A DNA stretch of 64,000 nucleotides from Ceratopteris richardii (taxonomy: Eukaryota; Streptophyta; Polypodiopsida; Polypodiales; Pteridaceae), in contig CM035416.1 in assembly GCA_020310875.1 (NCBI GenBank), forward strand, positions 72,001 to 136,000, written 5' to 3'. The number at the start of each line of letters is the position of its first letter. The stretch's first letter is position 1. Below the pieces are notes generated by a model that saw only the letters and a list, made by a program, of their open reading frames with translations, did no database searches and was not told the origin of the DNA. Below, piece by piece: positions 45,337-55,240 of this stretch. The position numbers and the translations under genes are program-made.

Positions 45337-45354
45337 TCCCCGGCAACGGCGCCA
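45337..45354 (-). promoter_or_regulatory. Gypsy H primer binding site (Asp tRNA type)
   Basis: On the minus strand TGGCGCCGTTGCCGGGGA, fully complementary to the 3' end of plant Asp tRNA as remembered, follows the LTR end after a few bases (CACTTTT). Confidence 0.88.
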
Positions 45355-45361
45355 AAAAGTG

Positions 45362-46254
45362 TGTTGACCTAAGCTTCAACTTAGGGACTTGCGGAGAAAG
45401 AGACTATACCTCAATCCCCTCACAAGTGCATATAGTGGGGATACACGCTTTTAAATATCAATCCAAAGAGTATGCAAACCTAGCCGAGTGTATGAAGACA
45501 TGCAATCATGTGATGGTCAATGCAAATGAACTACTCAAGAATGAAAATGAGGTAAATGCTTATCCTAACAAGCTTCAACTGTAGGTCAAGACGAAACGAT
45601 ACTTGGAGCAGCAGCCGTCAGTATTTTGGACTTTTTTCTTAGCTCACAGCTCCAAACATAGCGAATAGCATATGCATTTCGAAGCTCTCGAGAAGACGCA
45701 TCCAATGGCAGTGGTTTCGCTCAATTCCGACGCTCCTACTTCAAGTTATGACAGAAATACTGAATCGCGAAAATACTTTCCTACACTTCAGCACTTCCTA
45801 TACCTCGCACACACCTTTCCTACAGCAAAGAAACACTCTCAAGGATAGACAACACTCACAAGCACTCTTTCCAAGCAATACACATGCATACAAGCTCGCG
45901 AAGAAGAAGATGAAGAGGGAAGAAGACACAAATTCGAATTTTTGTGCTCTCTATTCTCACAATGGCAAAAAGTCCTTTACAAAGAGTCACATTTGACTTA
46001 TATACTAGTGCCCTAAAAATGGTCCTTTCACACAAGTGACCGGCACTTTATTCACTAAAAGCTAATTTCCTACTATTTTACATGGGTAAGCTTCTATTCT
46101 TCTGTGGGAATGCATCTAGAGGACTCCTCTAGTGCCTTTACAAAGGGAAATATATTACAAGAATGAATATGTTACAAAAATATGTGGTCCAAATCGGAAA
46201 AATTTTGGGGCCTGTCTTTTTTCTCTACTTTGTGCGCTCTTTAGCTCTGCAACA
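45362..46254 (-). repeat. Gypsy H 5' LTR
   Basis: 893 bp; on the minus strand it starts TGTTGCAGAGC and ends GGTCAACA. It is nearly the same as the solo LTR at 28452-29344. It is followed on the right by G sequence CAGACGAACATC. Confidence 0.92.
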
Positions 46255-46409
46255 CAGACGAACATCAGGAAGCACCACTGTCACCACCCTCCCCACCCCT
46301 CACTACACAACTCACTCAACCACGTGACACTATTACCACCACGTCCAATATCACCACAATCGTCACGGGAATTCCACTCTCTCCGGGAATCCAATTCGGG
46401 GGCATCACC

Positions 46410-48605
46410 ATGCCCACTTTCACCACTCTCTTCACTAACGTCACTTCCACCCCACCCACGATCCCCATCTACACGGTCACTCAAACATTTGACACTATGG
46501 AAACATCTCCTGCCACTGCACCGCTCCCTCCCCCCATGCAACCTCCGTCTCCCATACCCCCTCCACCCACATCTCCACTTGCATCCACATCATTCACAAC
46601 TCCCTTTCCCGCCCCCATTCCCCCTGCATCTTCACCTCTCCCTGCATCATTTAATGTAAATAGTATATTTCTAGCATTAAATCAATGTGTATATCAGCTT
46701 CAGAATGAGTACAGAGCTCTTGACGATCGGTATCAACAACTGACAACAAATCACCAGAACTTACAAAGGCAACTTACAATTCTTGAAGAGGAAAATGCAG
46801 ATGTGAATCAATGTTATGCAATGCTTGAGCAGGCTCACCAAACACTACTGGAGGCACCCCAACCATCGAAGGAATCAAGCGTCAAACAACTAGAAGCTTT
46901 GCTCGAAGTATACCAGGCCGATAACCTACGAGTCAGACGTAACTTGGCGCTACTCAGAAAACATATGGCCATAACACTTGAAGAGAACAAGAGACTGCAG
47001 AAACAAAATGAAGAGAATCTGGAAGCGGCAATGGAAGGCTCTCCCCACGGAATTGATCCAGAGCAGTTTAAAGCCGTACCTTCAGAGACAATGAAGACCA
47101 TCTTAGAAAGCTATGCAGATCTATTAGATGCTCATGATGAGTTGGAAAGGGAACGTGATGAGCTGCGTGGCCAGCTCAAGGAACAGGAGGCTCCAACCAA
47201 AGTAATAGAGTCGGCCTCGACTTCAGAGGAAGTGAAGGCATTGATAGAGCAGGTGGTTGAGCTCCAGAAAAAGTTACTAGAGTATGAAAGACAACCCTCT
47301 CCAGTTATTGAACTTGAGCCAGAAGACTTGGTTCCCATTGAGGTAGATGATTCGTACGAGGAACCATACGTTCCTATGCCAATGCCAGGAGGGCAACGAA
47401 CCTCAGAGGGACTAGACACCTTGGAAGTAGAAGCACCCGAGTGGCTTCAGACACTGGAAAAGATAGCGAACACCCACGAAGAACGGGTGGCCATTCAGAT
47501 CCAATCACTAGCAAACCTAGAAGAAACTGTCATAAAGTCAGAATATTTCAGAAGCATGTCTCATCATAGATGGATCGGCACCAATAATGACCAATATGTG
47601 CCATACTGCATACTTTTGGCCGATTACAACGCCGAGATTCAACGACAATGTGGCAAGGCTCCCACATTTGCTACACAATTTGGTCCAGACGATATACCAG
47701 AAAGTGCTAAGCGTGGGTCCATCCATCAACCCACCTGGAGGATCAGGCTTTTGGAAACATATCTTGAAATGGTCCGAACCTGGAATAATATGCCGTTGTT
47801 TATTAAATATAATCCTTGTTACGTTCTAGTTCTTCAAAGACGCACCTGGCCTGAATTCACTATTGCCGTCACAGACATCAAAGCCTGCGCAAAATGGTTA
47901 AATTACGTTTATCTAGCACCTCCACGAGGACCCCCCACGGTGAACTACATGATTTCTACAATCCTTCACTGGAGCATTCGGCTACGCAATAACCCCGATG
48001 TGATGGCCCAGATGTGTATGAAAATATTTGAATTAATGATGATCACTTTCAGGACGTTTAAGAATATTAAGGACCCCCACTTCTCAGGAGCAGGCTTCGT
48101 GACAGGAAACCAGGATCTGGTGTACGATATGAGTACCACCCCCTCAATTGAAGTAATATATGCTTGGCACGCCAGAATCAAGTACCTCCCAGCCTGCTTT
48201 AAACAGACAATTGAGGAGATGTTCATCACAGGATTCTGGGAATATCACTCCGAAATCTTTATACCTAGACCATCACATCTCCTCCAATTATGTGCTGTGG
48301 AGAGAACTATTCACTCAGAACAATTGAGGGTGCCTCATCCAGATGTTCCCGGACATGTGAATTGGGATGATTTGCTCACAGATCTAGCACGCGGCTTACG
48401 ACTCGAAGAACACCACCTAGCCTCCGATGTCGTCCAATATTATGTTCAAAAACCCTCTAGACAAGGGTCTGTCAGGGGCGACAGACGCGAGAGTGGGGGG
48501 GGTGTTGGCAGCAGTCAGGGAACCGAAGGAGCCACAAGACGAAGAGAGTCAGAGCGAAGGGACAGCACAAGCAGACATGGCAGTCAAAGAAGATCTGGCA
48601 AGTAG
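46410..48605 (+). CDS. Gypsy G ORF4: coiled-coil protein whose basic tail is encoded in the 3' LTR
   Basis: 731 open codons. Residues 1-85 are rich in Pro, Thr and Ser. About 90-330 form coiled coils (LQRQLTILEEENADVNQ, EVKALIEQVVELQKKLLEYE). The globular C-terminal part (about 345-660) has NPDVMAQMCMKIFELMMI, LVYDMSTTPSIEV and QTIEEMFITGFWEYHSEIFI, matching H ORF4. The last part is basic and Ser/Arg-rich (TRRRESERRDSTSRHG). The frame runs through the polypurine tract and ends about 100 bp inside the 3' LTR, so the tail is LTR-coded. The start at 46410 is the first good methionine; the frame may begin further 5' within 46255-46409. Function unknown. No membrane segment. Confidence 0.72.
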   Translation: MPTFTTLFTNVTSTPPTIPIYTVTQTFDTMETSPATAPLPPPMQPPSPIPPPPTSPLASTSFTTPFPAPIPPASSPLPASFNVNSIFLALNQCVYQLQNEYRALDDRYQQLTTNHQNLQRQLTILEEENADVNQCYAMLEQAHQTLLEAPQPSKESSVKQLEALLEVYQADNLRVRRNLALLRKHMAITLEENKRLQKQNEENLEAAMEGSPHGIDPEQFKAVPSETMKTILESYADLLDAHDELERERDELRGQLKEQEAPTKVIESASTSEEVKALIEQVVELQKKLLEYERQPSPVIELEPEDLVPIEVDDSYEEPYVPMPMPGGQRTSEGLDTLEVEAPEWLQTLEKIANTHEERVAIQIQSLANLEETVIKSEYFRSMSHHRWIGTNNDQYVPYCILLADYNAEIQRQCGKAPTFATQFGPDDIPESAKRGSIHQPTWRIRLLETYLEMVRTWNNMPLFIKYNPCYVLVLQRRTWPEFTIAVTDIKACAKWLNYVYLAPPRGPPTVNYMISTILHWSIRLRNNPDVMAQMCMKIFELMMITFRTFKNIKDPHFSGAGFVTGNQDLVYDMSTTPSIEVIYAWHARIKYLPACFKQTIEEMFITGFWEYHSEIFIPRPSHLLQLCAVERTIHSEQLRVPHPDVPGHVNWDDLLTDLARGLRLEEHHLASDVVQYYVQKPSRQGSVRGDRRESGGGVGSSQGTEGATRRRESERRDSTSRHGSQRRSGK
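48489..48502 (+). other. Gypsy G polypurine tract
   Basis: GAGAGTGGGGGGGG directly precedes the TGTTGGCAGC start of the 3' LTR. It also codes for part of ORF4. Confidence 0.9.
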
Positions 48606-49196
48606 GCCATCTAAATTTTTCAGACATCAAGGAGTTGAGCACACAAGAAGAAAGAGCAAGTAGGGAGCTCAAAGAGGTGTATGACAAATCAACAGAGAAA
48701 ATCCCTACACAAATAGTGATTTTAATCACTAAACACCATTGTAAATACCATTTCATATTTTTGTAGCTCCATTTTGTGCAAGCCAAGGAGTCCTTGAGCT
48801 TGAGGAGCTTTAGAAGTATCTACCTGCCAATTTTCGTATTTTTTAGATCTCGTTTGAGCCCTCAAATAAGCCCTGGAACCTAATTTTTAATTAGGCCGGA
48901 CACTAGGTCTGGACAGGGCCAAAGCTAGTCAAAAACTATAAAAGGAGCTAGAGAGCTCATTTTTGAGGTGGGATTGTAATTGAAATGAACTTGTAAGAGC
49001 TTTTTGAAAGTAATCTAAGAACTCCATTGCTTCTCACTCTTTGTCTTGCCGTGTGTGCGCATGTGTGTGTATGTGTGTGCATGTTAGTGTGCTTCTCACT
49101 CACGCACTTGTGCCTCCACTTGCTCGAGGTCTTCATACCATCCTCACGTCTTCCCGGATTGACATTAAAGGAGGTGCTACTCATCACTGAGCTACA
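48503..49196 (+). repeat. Gypsy G 3' LTR
   Basis: 694 bp, TGTTGGCAGC to GAGCTACA, with TATA box CTATAAAAG at 48936-48944. Four differences from the 5' copy. Followed by the target duplication GTCTT at 49197-49201. Confidence 0.95.
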
Positions 49197-49583
49197 GTCT
49201 TCCACAAAGGTAGAGTATAGAGGACTGGCTAATGCCACACAAGAAGCAATATGGATTAAGCTTTTGTATACAAAATTGGGATTATATACTAGGTCACCAA
49301 TTATCTTTGGAGATAATACAAGTTCTCTTCACCTTGCAGCTAATCCTATTTATCATGCTAGGACCAAACACATAGAGGTCCATTACCATTATGTGAGAGA
49401 GAAGTTGATAAGCAAAGAAATTCAACTTACCTATGTATCAACCAACTTGCAATGTGCAGATTTGTTAACTAAAGCCTTGGATGGAACAAAACTTTGCAGG
49501 TTCAAATCTATGATTGGATTACAGGATATACTTGAAGATTGAAGATGAAGACTTAAGCCAAAATGTTTGGCTTGAAGGGGAGC
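49197..49583 (+). pseudogene. Copia element A, segment 3: end of RNase H and polypurine tract
   Basis: After the G insertion the RNase H of A resumes (KVEYRGLANATQEAIWIKLL, FGDNTSSLHLAANPIYHART, DLLTKALDGTKLCRFKSM). The coding end is followed by the polypurine tract TTGAAGGGGAGC at 49572-49583. The open frame seen here extends leftward into G LTR sequence, which is not part of the original protein. Confidence 0.9.
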
Positions 49584-50620
49584 TGTTGGTGTAAATCACA
49601 AGCCTACACATTTGGCTTGAAAGATATCTTGAAGATCATACATATGTGAAGAAGCATAGGAACCATTGCTTGTGGTTAATTACCACTTTATCTCATTGTA
49701 AAAGTCAAATTGACTTGGAATCTCTTGTAATCACCTACCAAAAGGATTCGTGGAAAATTTATTTGTTTGATTGAAAGAATTTCTCCTAGTATAAAGGAGC
49801 TTGATCATAGAGAGCCAAAAATTTGAATTTGAATTCAAATTTTTACTCATTCCTTATAAAAATGGACATGAAAAGTCGCAGGTAAGAGAGAGCACTCCTG
49901 AGCCTATCATTACTGATTTTTGAGTGTGTGTGAGGTCTACACTCTAACATACACCTCTCTACACCATTTGGCAATCATGTTCAAGCCAATGGAGTTGTAT
50001 ACAAATGTTTATTAATACATACATTCACATCGGTCCATCTCTGAGTTCTCTGTTAGTCTACTTAAAAATCTGTCAACTTGTCAAGGGCATATCTCGGTCA
50101 ATTCTTCATCAAATTTAGTGATTCAAATCTTGTTGGATTCAGATTGAAGTCATCTACATGCTGTAAAAGTTTGAAGACATTCTATTCAGCCATTTTGGAG
50201 AAATCGGCGTCGAGGTGATCCCTGGTCATTTTCTGCTATAGTCCTAAAAAGTCGGGGGTATAGCTTAACTTGGTAAATTGATTTCTCTTAGTATAGTTTA
50301 TCATTTTACATCATTCCACTTGGAATAGATAGCTTACTAAGCTAATTAGATAACCCCTAAAAGGAATTTTTCCAATCCCTACTGTGCTGGTCATACTGAG
50401 CAAAATACCCAGCAGGTATCAAGACAAAAATAGAAGGTTTTCTTGAGTTTGTGAACTACAAAGGTATCTGTTTTGATTCAAACATTGCACACATCATTTC
50501 CAAAGTACATAGGATATTTTATGGTGTCATTGGAAAGCTAAGGAGGTCTAGTTATCAACTCTGAAGCAAAAGAGGGCTGGTACAAAGCAGGTTTGGAGCA
50601 TCCATCCATCTTTCCCAACA
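49584..50620 (+). repeat. Copia element A 3' LTR
   Basis: 1037 bp from TGTTGGTGTAAATCACAAG to CATCTTTCCCAACA, directly after the polypurine tract. It includes a TATA-like AGTATAAAGGAGC near 49788. No 5' partner LTR of this element is in the window, because its left end is lost near 6166. A diverged inverted family member is at 1-975. Confidence 0.88.
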
Positions 50621-51271
50621 GTTGGTAGTAGCCAGAGGCACACACGACGAGGAAGCATGTGAAGCTGGATTACAATGAAGTAATGGGGAGCCAAGCGGAT
50701 TATTTTTTCGAAGAAATATGTTTTACACTACTTTTCAAAACTCCCAACAGTGATTTTCATCACTCTTGTACCATATGTAACATAGAACAACCATTTTTGT
50801 AATTAGTAGCTCCATTTTTTGCAAGCCGAGGAGTCCTCAAGCTTGATAAGCTTAGGTAGAACGAGCCTACCAATTTTGGTTATTTTTAGACTTCGTTTAG
50901 ACCTTCAAATAGCACCTAGAACCTATTTTTTAACTATGTCCATCACTAGATGTGAAATCGATCAAAACTAGTCTAAAAACTATAAAGAGAGCTAAAGAGC
51001 TCATTTTTGAGGTTAGCTTGTCTGAGTAGAGAAGAGCTTAGAGCTATTTTGAGCTTGTAATTGAGATCTTGAGAATAGAGTATATTTTCCTACCTTCCAT
51101 TGTGTTTTGCTTGTCTCTTACATGTGTGTGTGCATCTCTATGCTTCTCACCTTCACTCTCACTACATCTCACGTTCACGATCTTCATATCACTCCTATCT
51201 CTTCCGCGGATTGACATTAAGGAGGTGGAGCTTCTTAACGTGGTACTTACCATTGTGTTAGAGCAACAGTG
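50621..51271 (+). repeat. LTR of fossil gypsy L (relative of the G family)
   Basis: It begins GTTGGTAGTAGCCAGAGG, lacking only the first T of a G-type TGTTGGCAGCAGTCAGGG start. It aligns with the G LTR along much of its length: GTGATTTTxATCACT, TAGCTCCATTTTxTGCAAGCC, AAAAACTATAAAxxGAGCTA and CGGATTGACATTAA-GGAGGT. It is strongly diverged and thus much older. The A 3' LTR ends exactly where it begins, so A was inserted at its very edge, with GTTGG as the probable target site. Confidence 0.8.
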
Positions 51272-53076
51272 GACATGCATTCCCTAAGTGGGGAATTTAC
51301 TTTGTCAGTCCTATTAACCCCCTAGATAAGGATTCACATGTTGAATACATCATTGTTTCCACTGATTATCCAACTAAATGGGTGGAAGTGAAGGCAACAA
51401 GAAAGAACAATGTGTAGAACATGACCAAGTTCCTATTTGAGAATGTATTTACAAGATATAGTTTTCCAAAAGAATTAGTGAGTGATCGTGGCACCCACTT
51501 CTTGAATGAGGTCATTGAATACTTGTTACAAGAATTCATGGTGGTTCACAAGAAGTTGGCTCCATATCACCCACAAGCCAACGCCAGGCTAAAAGCACGA
51601 ACAAGATAGTTTGTACCATTCTGACTAAATTGGTGAATAATAAGTGTACTAATTGGGATCCACTTCTTGAATGAGGTCATTGAATACTTGTTACAAGAAT
51701 TCATGGTGATTCACAAGAAGTCGGCTCCATATCACCCACAAGCCAATGGCCAGGCTGAAAGCATGAACAAGATAGTTTCTACTATTCTAACTAAACTGGT
51801 GAATAATAAGTGTACAAACAGATACATCATGTTGTTTGGGCCTACCGAGTGGCCTATAAAACGGTGCTCCAAGCCACACCCTTTCATATGGTATTTTGCC
51901 AAAATACAATGCTCCCATTAGACTTACTGATACCCACACTGAAGTAGGACAAGAGAACCAATGGACTGGCCATGAGCTATTGTCTAGAATCTTTGATCTT
52001 GAATGACTAGGTGAGACAAGATTAGGGGCAACTGTAGGAATATACACAGCTAAGAAAAGGCAAAAGGCATACTTCGATGCCCATGTGAGGGATAAGGGCT
52101 TGAAGGTATGATCTTTAGTCTTGGATACACATTGAAGAAACATGCACGGAAGTTGGAGAAGCGTGTCTATGGACCCATTATTATTAATAGAATATCAACA
52201 AGTGGAGCTATCCAATTAACCACTCTAGAAGGTGACATCCTACCTAGTTACATCAGTGGATGCAGAGTTAAATTACATCAAGAACCCCTCACTGAGGAAA
52301 TGCTAAATCGACTCAACACTACAAAGAAACATAAGGAAGAGGGGAAATGAGTTCAAGAAGAAGTGTAGCTAAAGCCCTAGAATGCATCCGTCAAATGAAA
52401 TTGAGGAGACAGGGTAGAAATCAGCCTAGGTCAGATACTCATGATGTGCCAAGATATCACATGGCCATGTGCCAAGCATCAAGTGCAATTTCACCTCGAA
52501 TTACTGATTGACATCCTTTTGTGAGCTAGAGGTAGGACAAGAAAAGAGTGCAAGGACTTTAAGAGCCTTTATTGACTCAGTTCAAACCACTAGTGCAATG
52601 ATACTTTCTTACTATCAAGAATTGCAATTAAATATCAATCCTATAGAAGCATATCTCATAGGATTGGGAGGTGTGGAAACCCCTTGTATGGGCAAAGTGG
52701 AGCTTCCCATCTACCTTCAAGATGTTCTAATGATAGTCAAAGTGCTAGTGTGTCAAGATGAGGATCTCACTAAACCTCTTGTCTTGGGTCAAGTCTAGAT
52801 CTATGATCATGCAGTCAACCTAAACCTAAGAAGTGGACTTCTTCAGGTCTAGGTAAATAAAAAATGCATCATAGTTGAGTTAGAACATCAAGCACTCAAG
52901 GGATTATGAAAGGCACCCACACCTAGTCCTTCCAGGAGCACGAATGAAGATAACGATGTTATTCTTGTCCAAAGTTCTATGGTGCAAAAGAAGGTCACTC
53001 ATGAAGGAGTCACAGAAGCCAATATGGAACTCCCTTCTTTTCCAAAGATGGTCCCAAAAAAATAAGCAAGGCATGG
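51272..53076 (+). pseudogene. Fossil gypsy L: integrase and second protease remnants
   Basis: Relics of the G/H lineage follow the LTR directly, without gag, protease, RT or RNase H. Recognisable are the integrase core (TKFLFENVFTRYSFPKELVS, SDRGTHFLNEVIEYLL, SAPYHPQANGQAE), the integrase C-terminal part (GAIQLTTLEGDILPSYISGC), and the second protease frame (FIDSVQTTSAMILSYYQELQ, IEAYLIGLGGVETPCMGKVE, VLVCQDEDLTKPLVLGQV) up to the region homologous to 27370-27420 of G. It is old and broken at many points. It shows that the second protease was already part of this lineage before G and H were inserted. It ends at the K LTR. Confidence 0.85.
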
Positions 53077-53568
53077 TGTTGTATAACTATGGGTCAAAGT
53101 GGCCAAAGACATGGGTTTTGAGGGTCCAAAACCACTTGGAGAACCCTTGAATTCTATTGGGAAACCCATGGGAAAGTGTCTCCAAGAGTGTGGTTTGAAC
53201 TCTTGAGTTATTTGGATTTATTTACTCCCAATTGAAGGGTTTTGACCCTTAGGTTTGATATTTCCTAAGGGTATGGTATTTAACCCTTAGGGAGGCCTCT
53301 CAAGCCTTGAGACTTGTACGTACAAGCTTGGGAGAAGTCCTTTTAAGAATCCATGTGAAGGCCATGTGATTTCCAAGGTTAGAAGGCCTTGGATTAGAAT
53401 CCATGTGGAGAGGACACTTGGCAAGCTCTCCTCACATTTCCCCCTTGGCCTTGAGGTATATATATGGGTGGAGTTGGTTGGGTGGATACGTGCATCCCTC
53501 ACCCCTTGTGGGTTTGATTAGACTTAGAATTTGGTCTCTCTTAGACTAGTAATGTTGTTCATACAACA
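53077..53568 (+). repeat. LTR of small gypsy family K, plus orientation
   Basis: 492 bp from TGTTGTATAACTATGGGTC to GTTGTTCATACAACA, with a TATA box in GAGGTATATATATGGG near 53455. The same LTR occurs inverted at 55241-55733. No clear target duplication is seen (CATGG and ATGTT), and neither a polypurine tract nor a clear primer site is attached. It may be a solo LTR or one end of a rearranged copy. The next 76 bp (53569-53644) show nothing. Confidence 0.8.
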
Positions 53569-53644
53569 ATGTTGATACCACTGTTGTGAAACAATCATCT
53601 ACTAAGGATTAAGTACCTAGCAAAACCACCAAGGTGAAGAGAGA

Positions 53645-53860
53645 GCACGTATCCACCCAACCAACTCCACCCATATATATACCTCAAGGCCAAGGGGGGA
53701 AATGTGAGGAGAGATTGCCAAGTGTTCTCTCCACATGGATTCTAATCCAAGGCCTTCAAATCTTGGAAATTACATGGCCTTCACATGGATTCTTAAAAGG
53801 ACTTCTCCCAAGCTTGTACGTACAAGTCTCAAGGCTTGAGAGGCCTCCCTAAGGGTTAAA
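53645..53860 (-). repeat. Partial inverted K LTR
   Basis: About 216 bp complementary to 53278-53492 of the plus-oriented K LTR, with few mismatches by eye. It starts at GCACGTATCCACCCAACC and ends at CTCCCTAAGGGTTAAA. The two arms lie about 150 bp apart and would form a long hairpin. Confidence 0.85.
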
Positions 53861-55240
53861 TCCATACCGATCTAATGTGGCTCTGCCTACCACTTGTCAC
53901 TAAACGAAGAAGCTTATTGGGGAAGAAATGAATGCTTAAAAGGGTAAAATAGTTCTACCATTTTTTTCCCCTAATATGTCATTTGAGGACATTCTCTTCC
54001 CCCTTTTGTGTGATCATTGTCCTCAATGATCAGATGTTGAAGTTCCTCATCGTTCACAATGAAAAATTATCCCATGTGTGTAGGGTCTCATATAAGCTTC
54101 TAGTTTCTCTTTTGGATTTTTCAATCCAAGATCTTATTACTACCATTTATGGTTTAATAAGAAGAGAAACTTGTTGGATTTGAAGCTTAAGTGCTTGGCC
54201 TTGCTGATCAGGCATGCCATGGAACTTGGGGGGTCCATAAGTAGGACTCGAAGTTTAAAGTTCCTCTTCCTAAGTTGAATATTTTGTTGGCTTTTGGATT
54301 AATCCAACATATAAAAAAGCATAAAAGTTAATGTGCATCATAATATATGGCGAGAACAAGTACATCTTTACTTGAAGATGCTTAGCATGCATAAGGTCCA
54401 TGTACTGAACCCCTCTTTAAAGCATGCATGGAATTCACAATTAGAATTCCATTTAATGCATGAATACATGCTTGTGCTTTTCCATTCATGTTCCTGCCAT
54501 ACTATAACGAACATTCTATATGCATTCTCTAACAATCTTTAGGTGGCCAGTCTTTTCCATGCTAATGAAAAGCCTTTTTTCCATTCAATGATACCTCTAG
54601 TTCATCACACAAATGATTAAAGTTATGCATTTTCTTGAATGCATCTGGACCACCATTTTAAAGTGCATTTCTATGTATACTACTTTTAGCATGGCCAAAG
54701 AAGCAAATAGAAATGGAATTGGTACTTACCTTCATTTTTGCTACGTCCGTCCTTTGATTCCAAGAAGGAGGAAGCTTTCCCATTTGGATACTTTGGCTTT
54801 GATGTTACATGACTCGGTCATTTCACCTTTAAAGCTCTTCCTTGGACATTTGTATACTTACTTGTATGTCCAACTATGTGTTTATCTTTACAAAAACTTC
54901 AAGAATGCCTAAACGTATACTTACATTCATATATAGAATCCATTTATATTACATTTGTTTTCATAAATATTCTATGAATGCCCAACTACATATGTGAAAT
55001 ACTTTTATCCTTGGGTCATCACATATGTGATCACAATGAATGCCACCTTCATAGGTAGAATGTGTCCTATGTATAATTCGATATATGCCACTAACATGTA
55101 GGGACTTATAAGATGGAAGGAAAATATTTAACTTAATAGGATACTTTAATCCTATAAACCCCTTCCCGTTGCATGTCTTTCGAAATTAATTCCATGCTTC
55201 TACAATTATTTTGTATGCTCAAATATGCACTTACCCTTTC
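53861..55240 (-). other. Gypsy-like non-coding debris between K LTRs
   Basis: No coding was recognised. At about 53990-54030 the plus strand reads CTTCCCCCTTTTGTGTGATC and then CATTGTCCTCAATG. Reversed, this is an acidic GAGGACAATG stretch followed by a polypurine tract, as at the 3' end of many plant gypsy internal regions. It suggests a minus-strand element whose LTR would lie to the left. The rest is AT-rich with short local repeats (AGCATGCAT, AATTCCATT). Confidence 0.45.

Larger units (their letters stand above)
30172..46254 (-). mobile_element. Giant Ty3/gypsy element H, nested in G on the minus strand
   Basis: It runs right to left: 5' LTR 46254-45362, Asp-tRNA-type primer site 45354-45337, leader with repeat array, gag-pol 43881-35977, second protease frame 35880-34557, ORF3 34278-33301, ORF4 33084-30697, polypurine tract 30334-30321, and a 149-bp remnant of the 3' LTR (30320-30172). 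With a full 3' LTR it would measure about 16.8 kb. Internal coding looks whole or nearly so; the rearranged left end marks it as a fossil copy. It shares its full design with G but differs strongly in sequence, so the two are separate subfamilies of one lineage. Confidence 0.92.
16413..49196 (+). mobile_element. Giant Ty3/gypsy element G with nested element H
   Basis: The outer span is 32.8 kb. Taking away the H-related insert (28452-46254) leaves about 15.0 kb. It has 694-bp LTRs at 16413-17106 and 48503-49196 that differ at only four positions by eye, and a perfect 5-bp target duplication. Order is LTR, Asp-tRNA-type primer site, long leader with a repeat array, gag-pol (19005-26676), second protease frame (26761-27986), ORF3 (from 28165, interrupted by H), ORF4 (46410-48605), polypurine tract, LTR. 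Gag-pol order PR-RT-RNase H-integrase and the Asp-type primer site point to the Athila/Tat side of plant Ty3/gypsy. The coding part has about eight breaks despite the near-identical LTRs. Confidence 0.93.
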
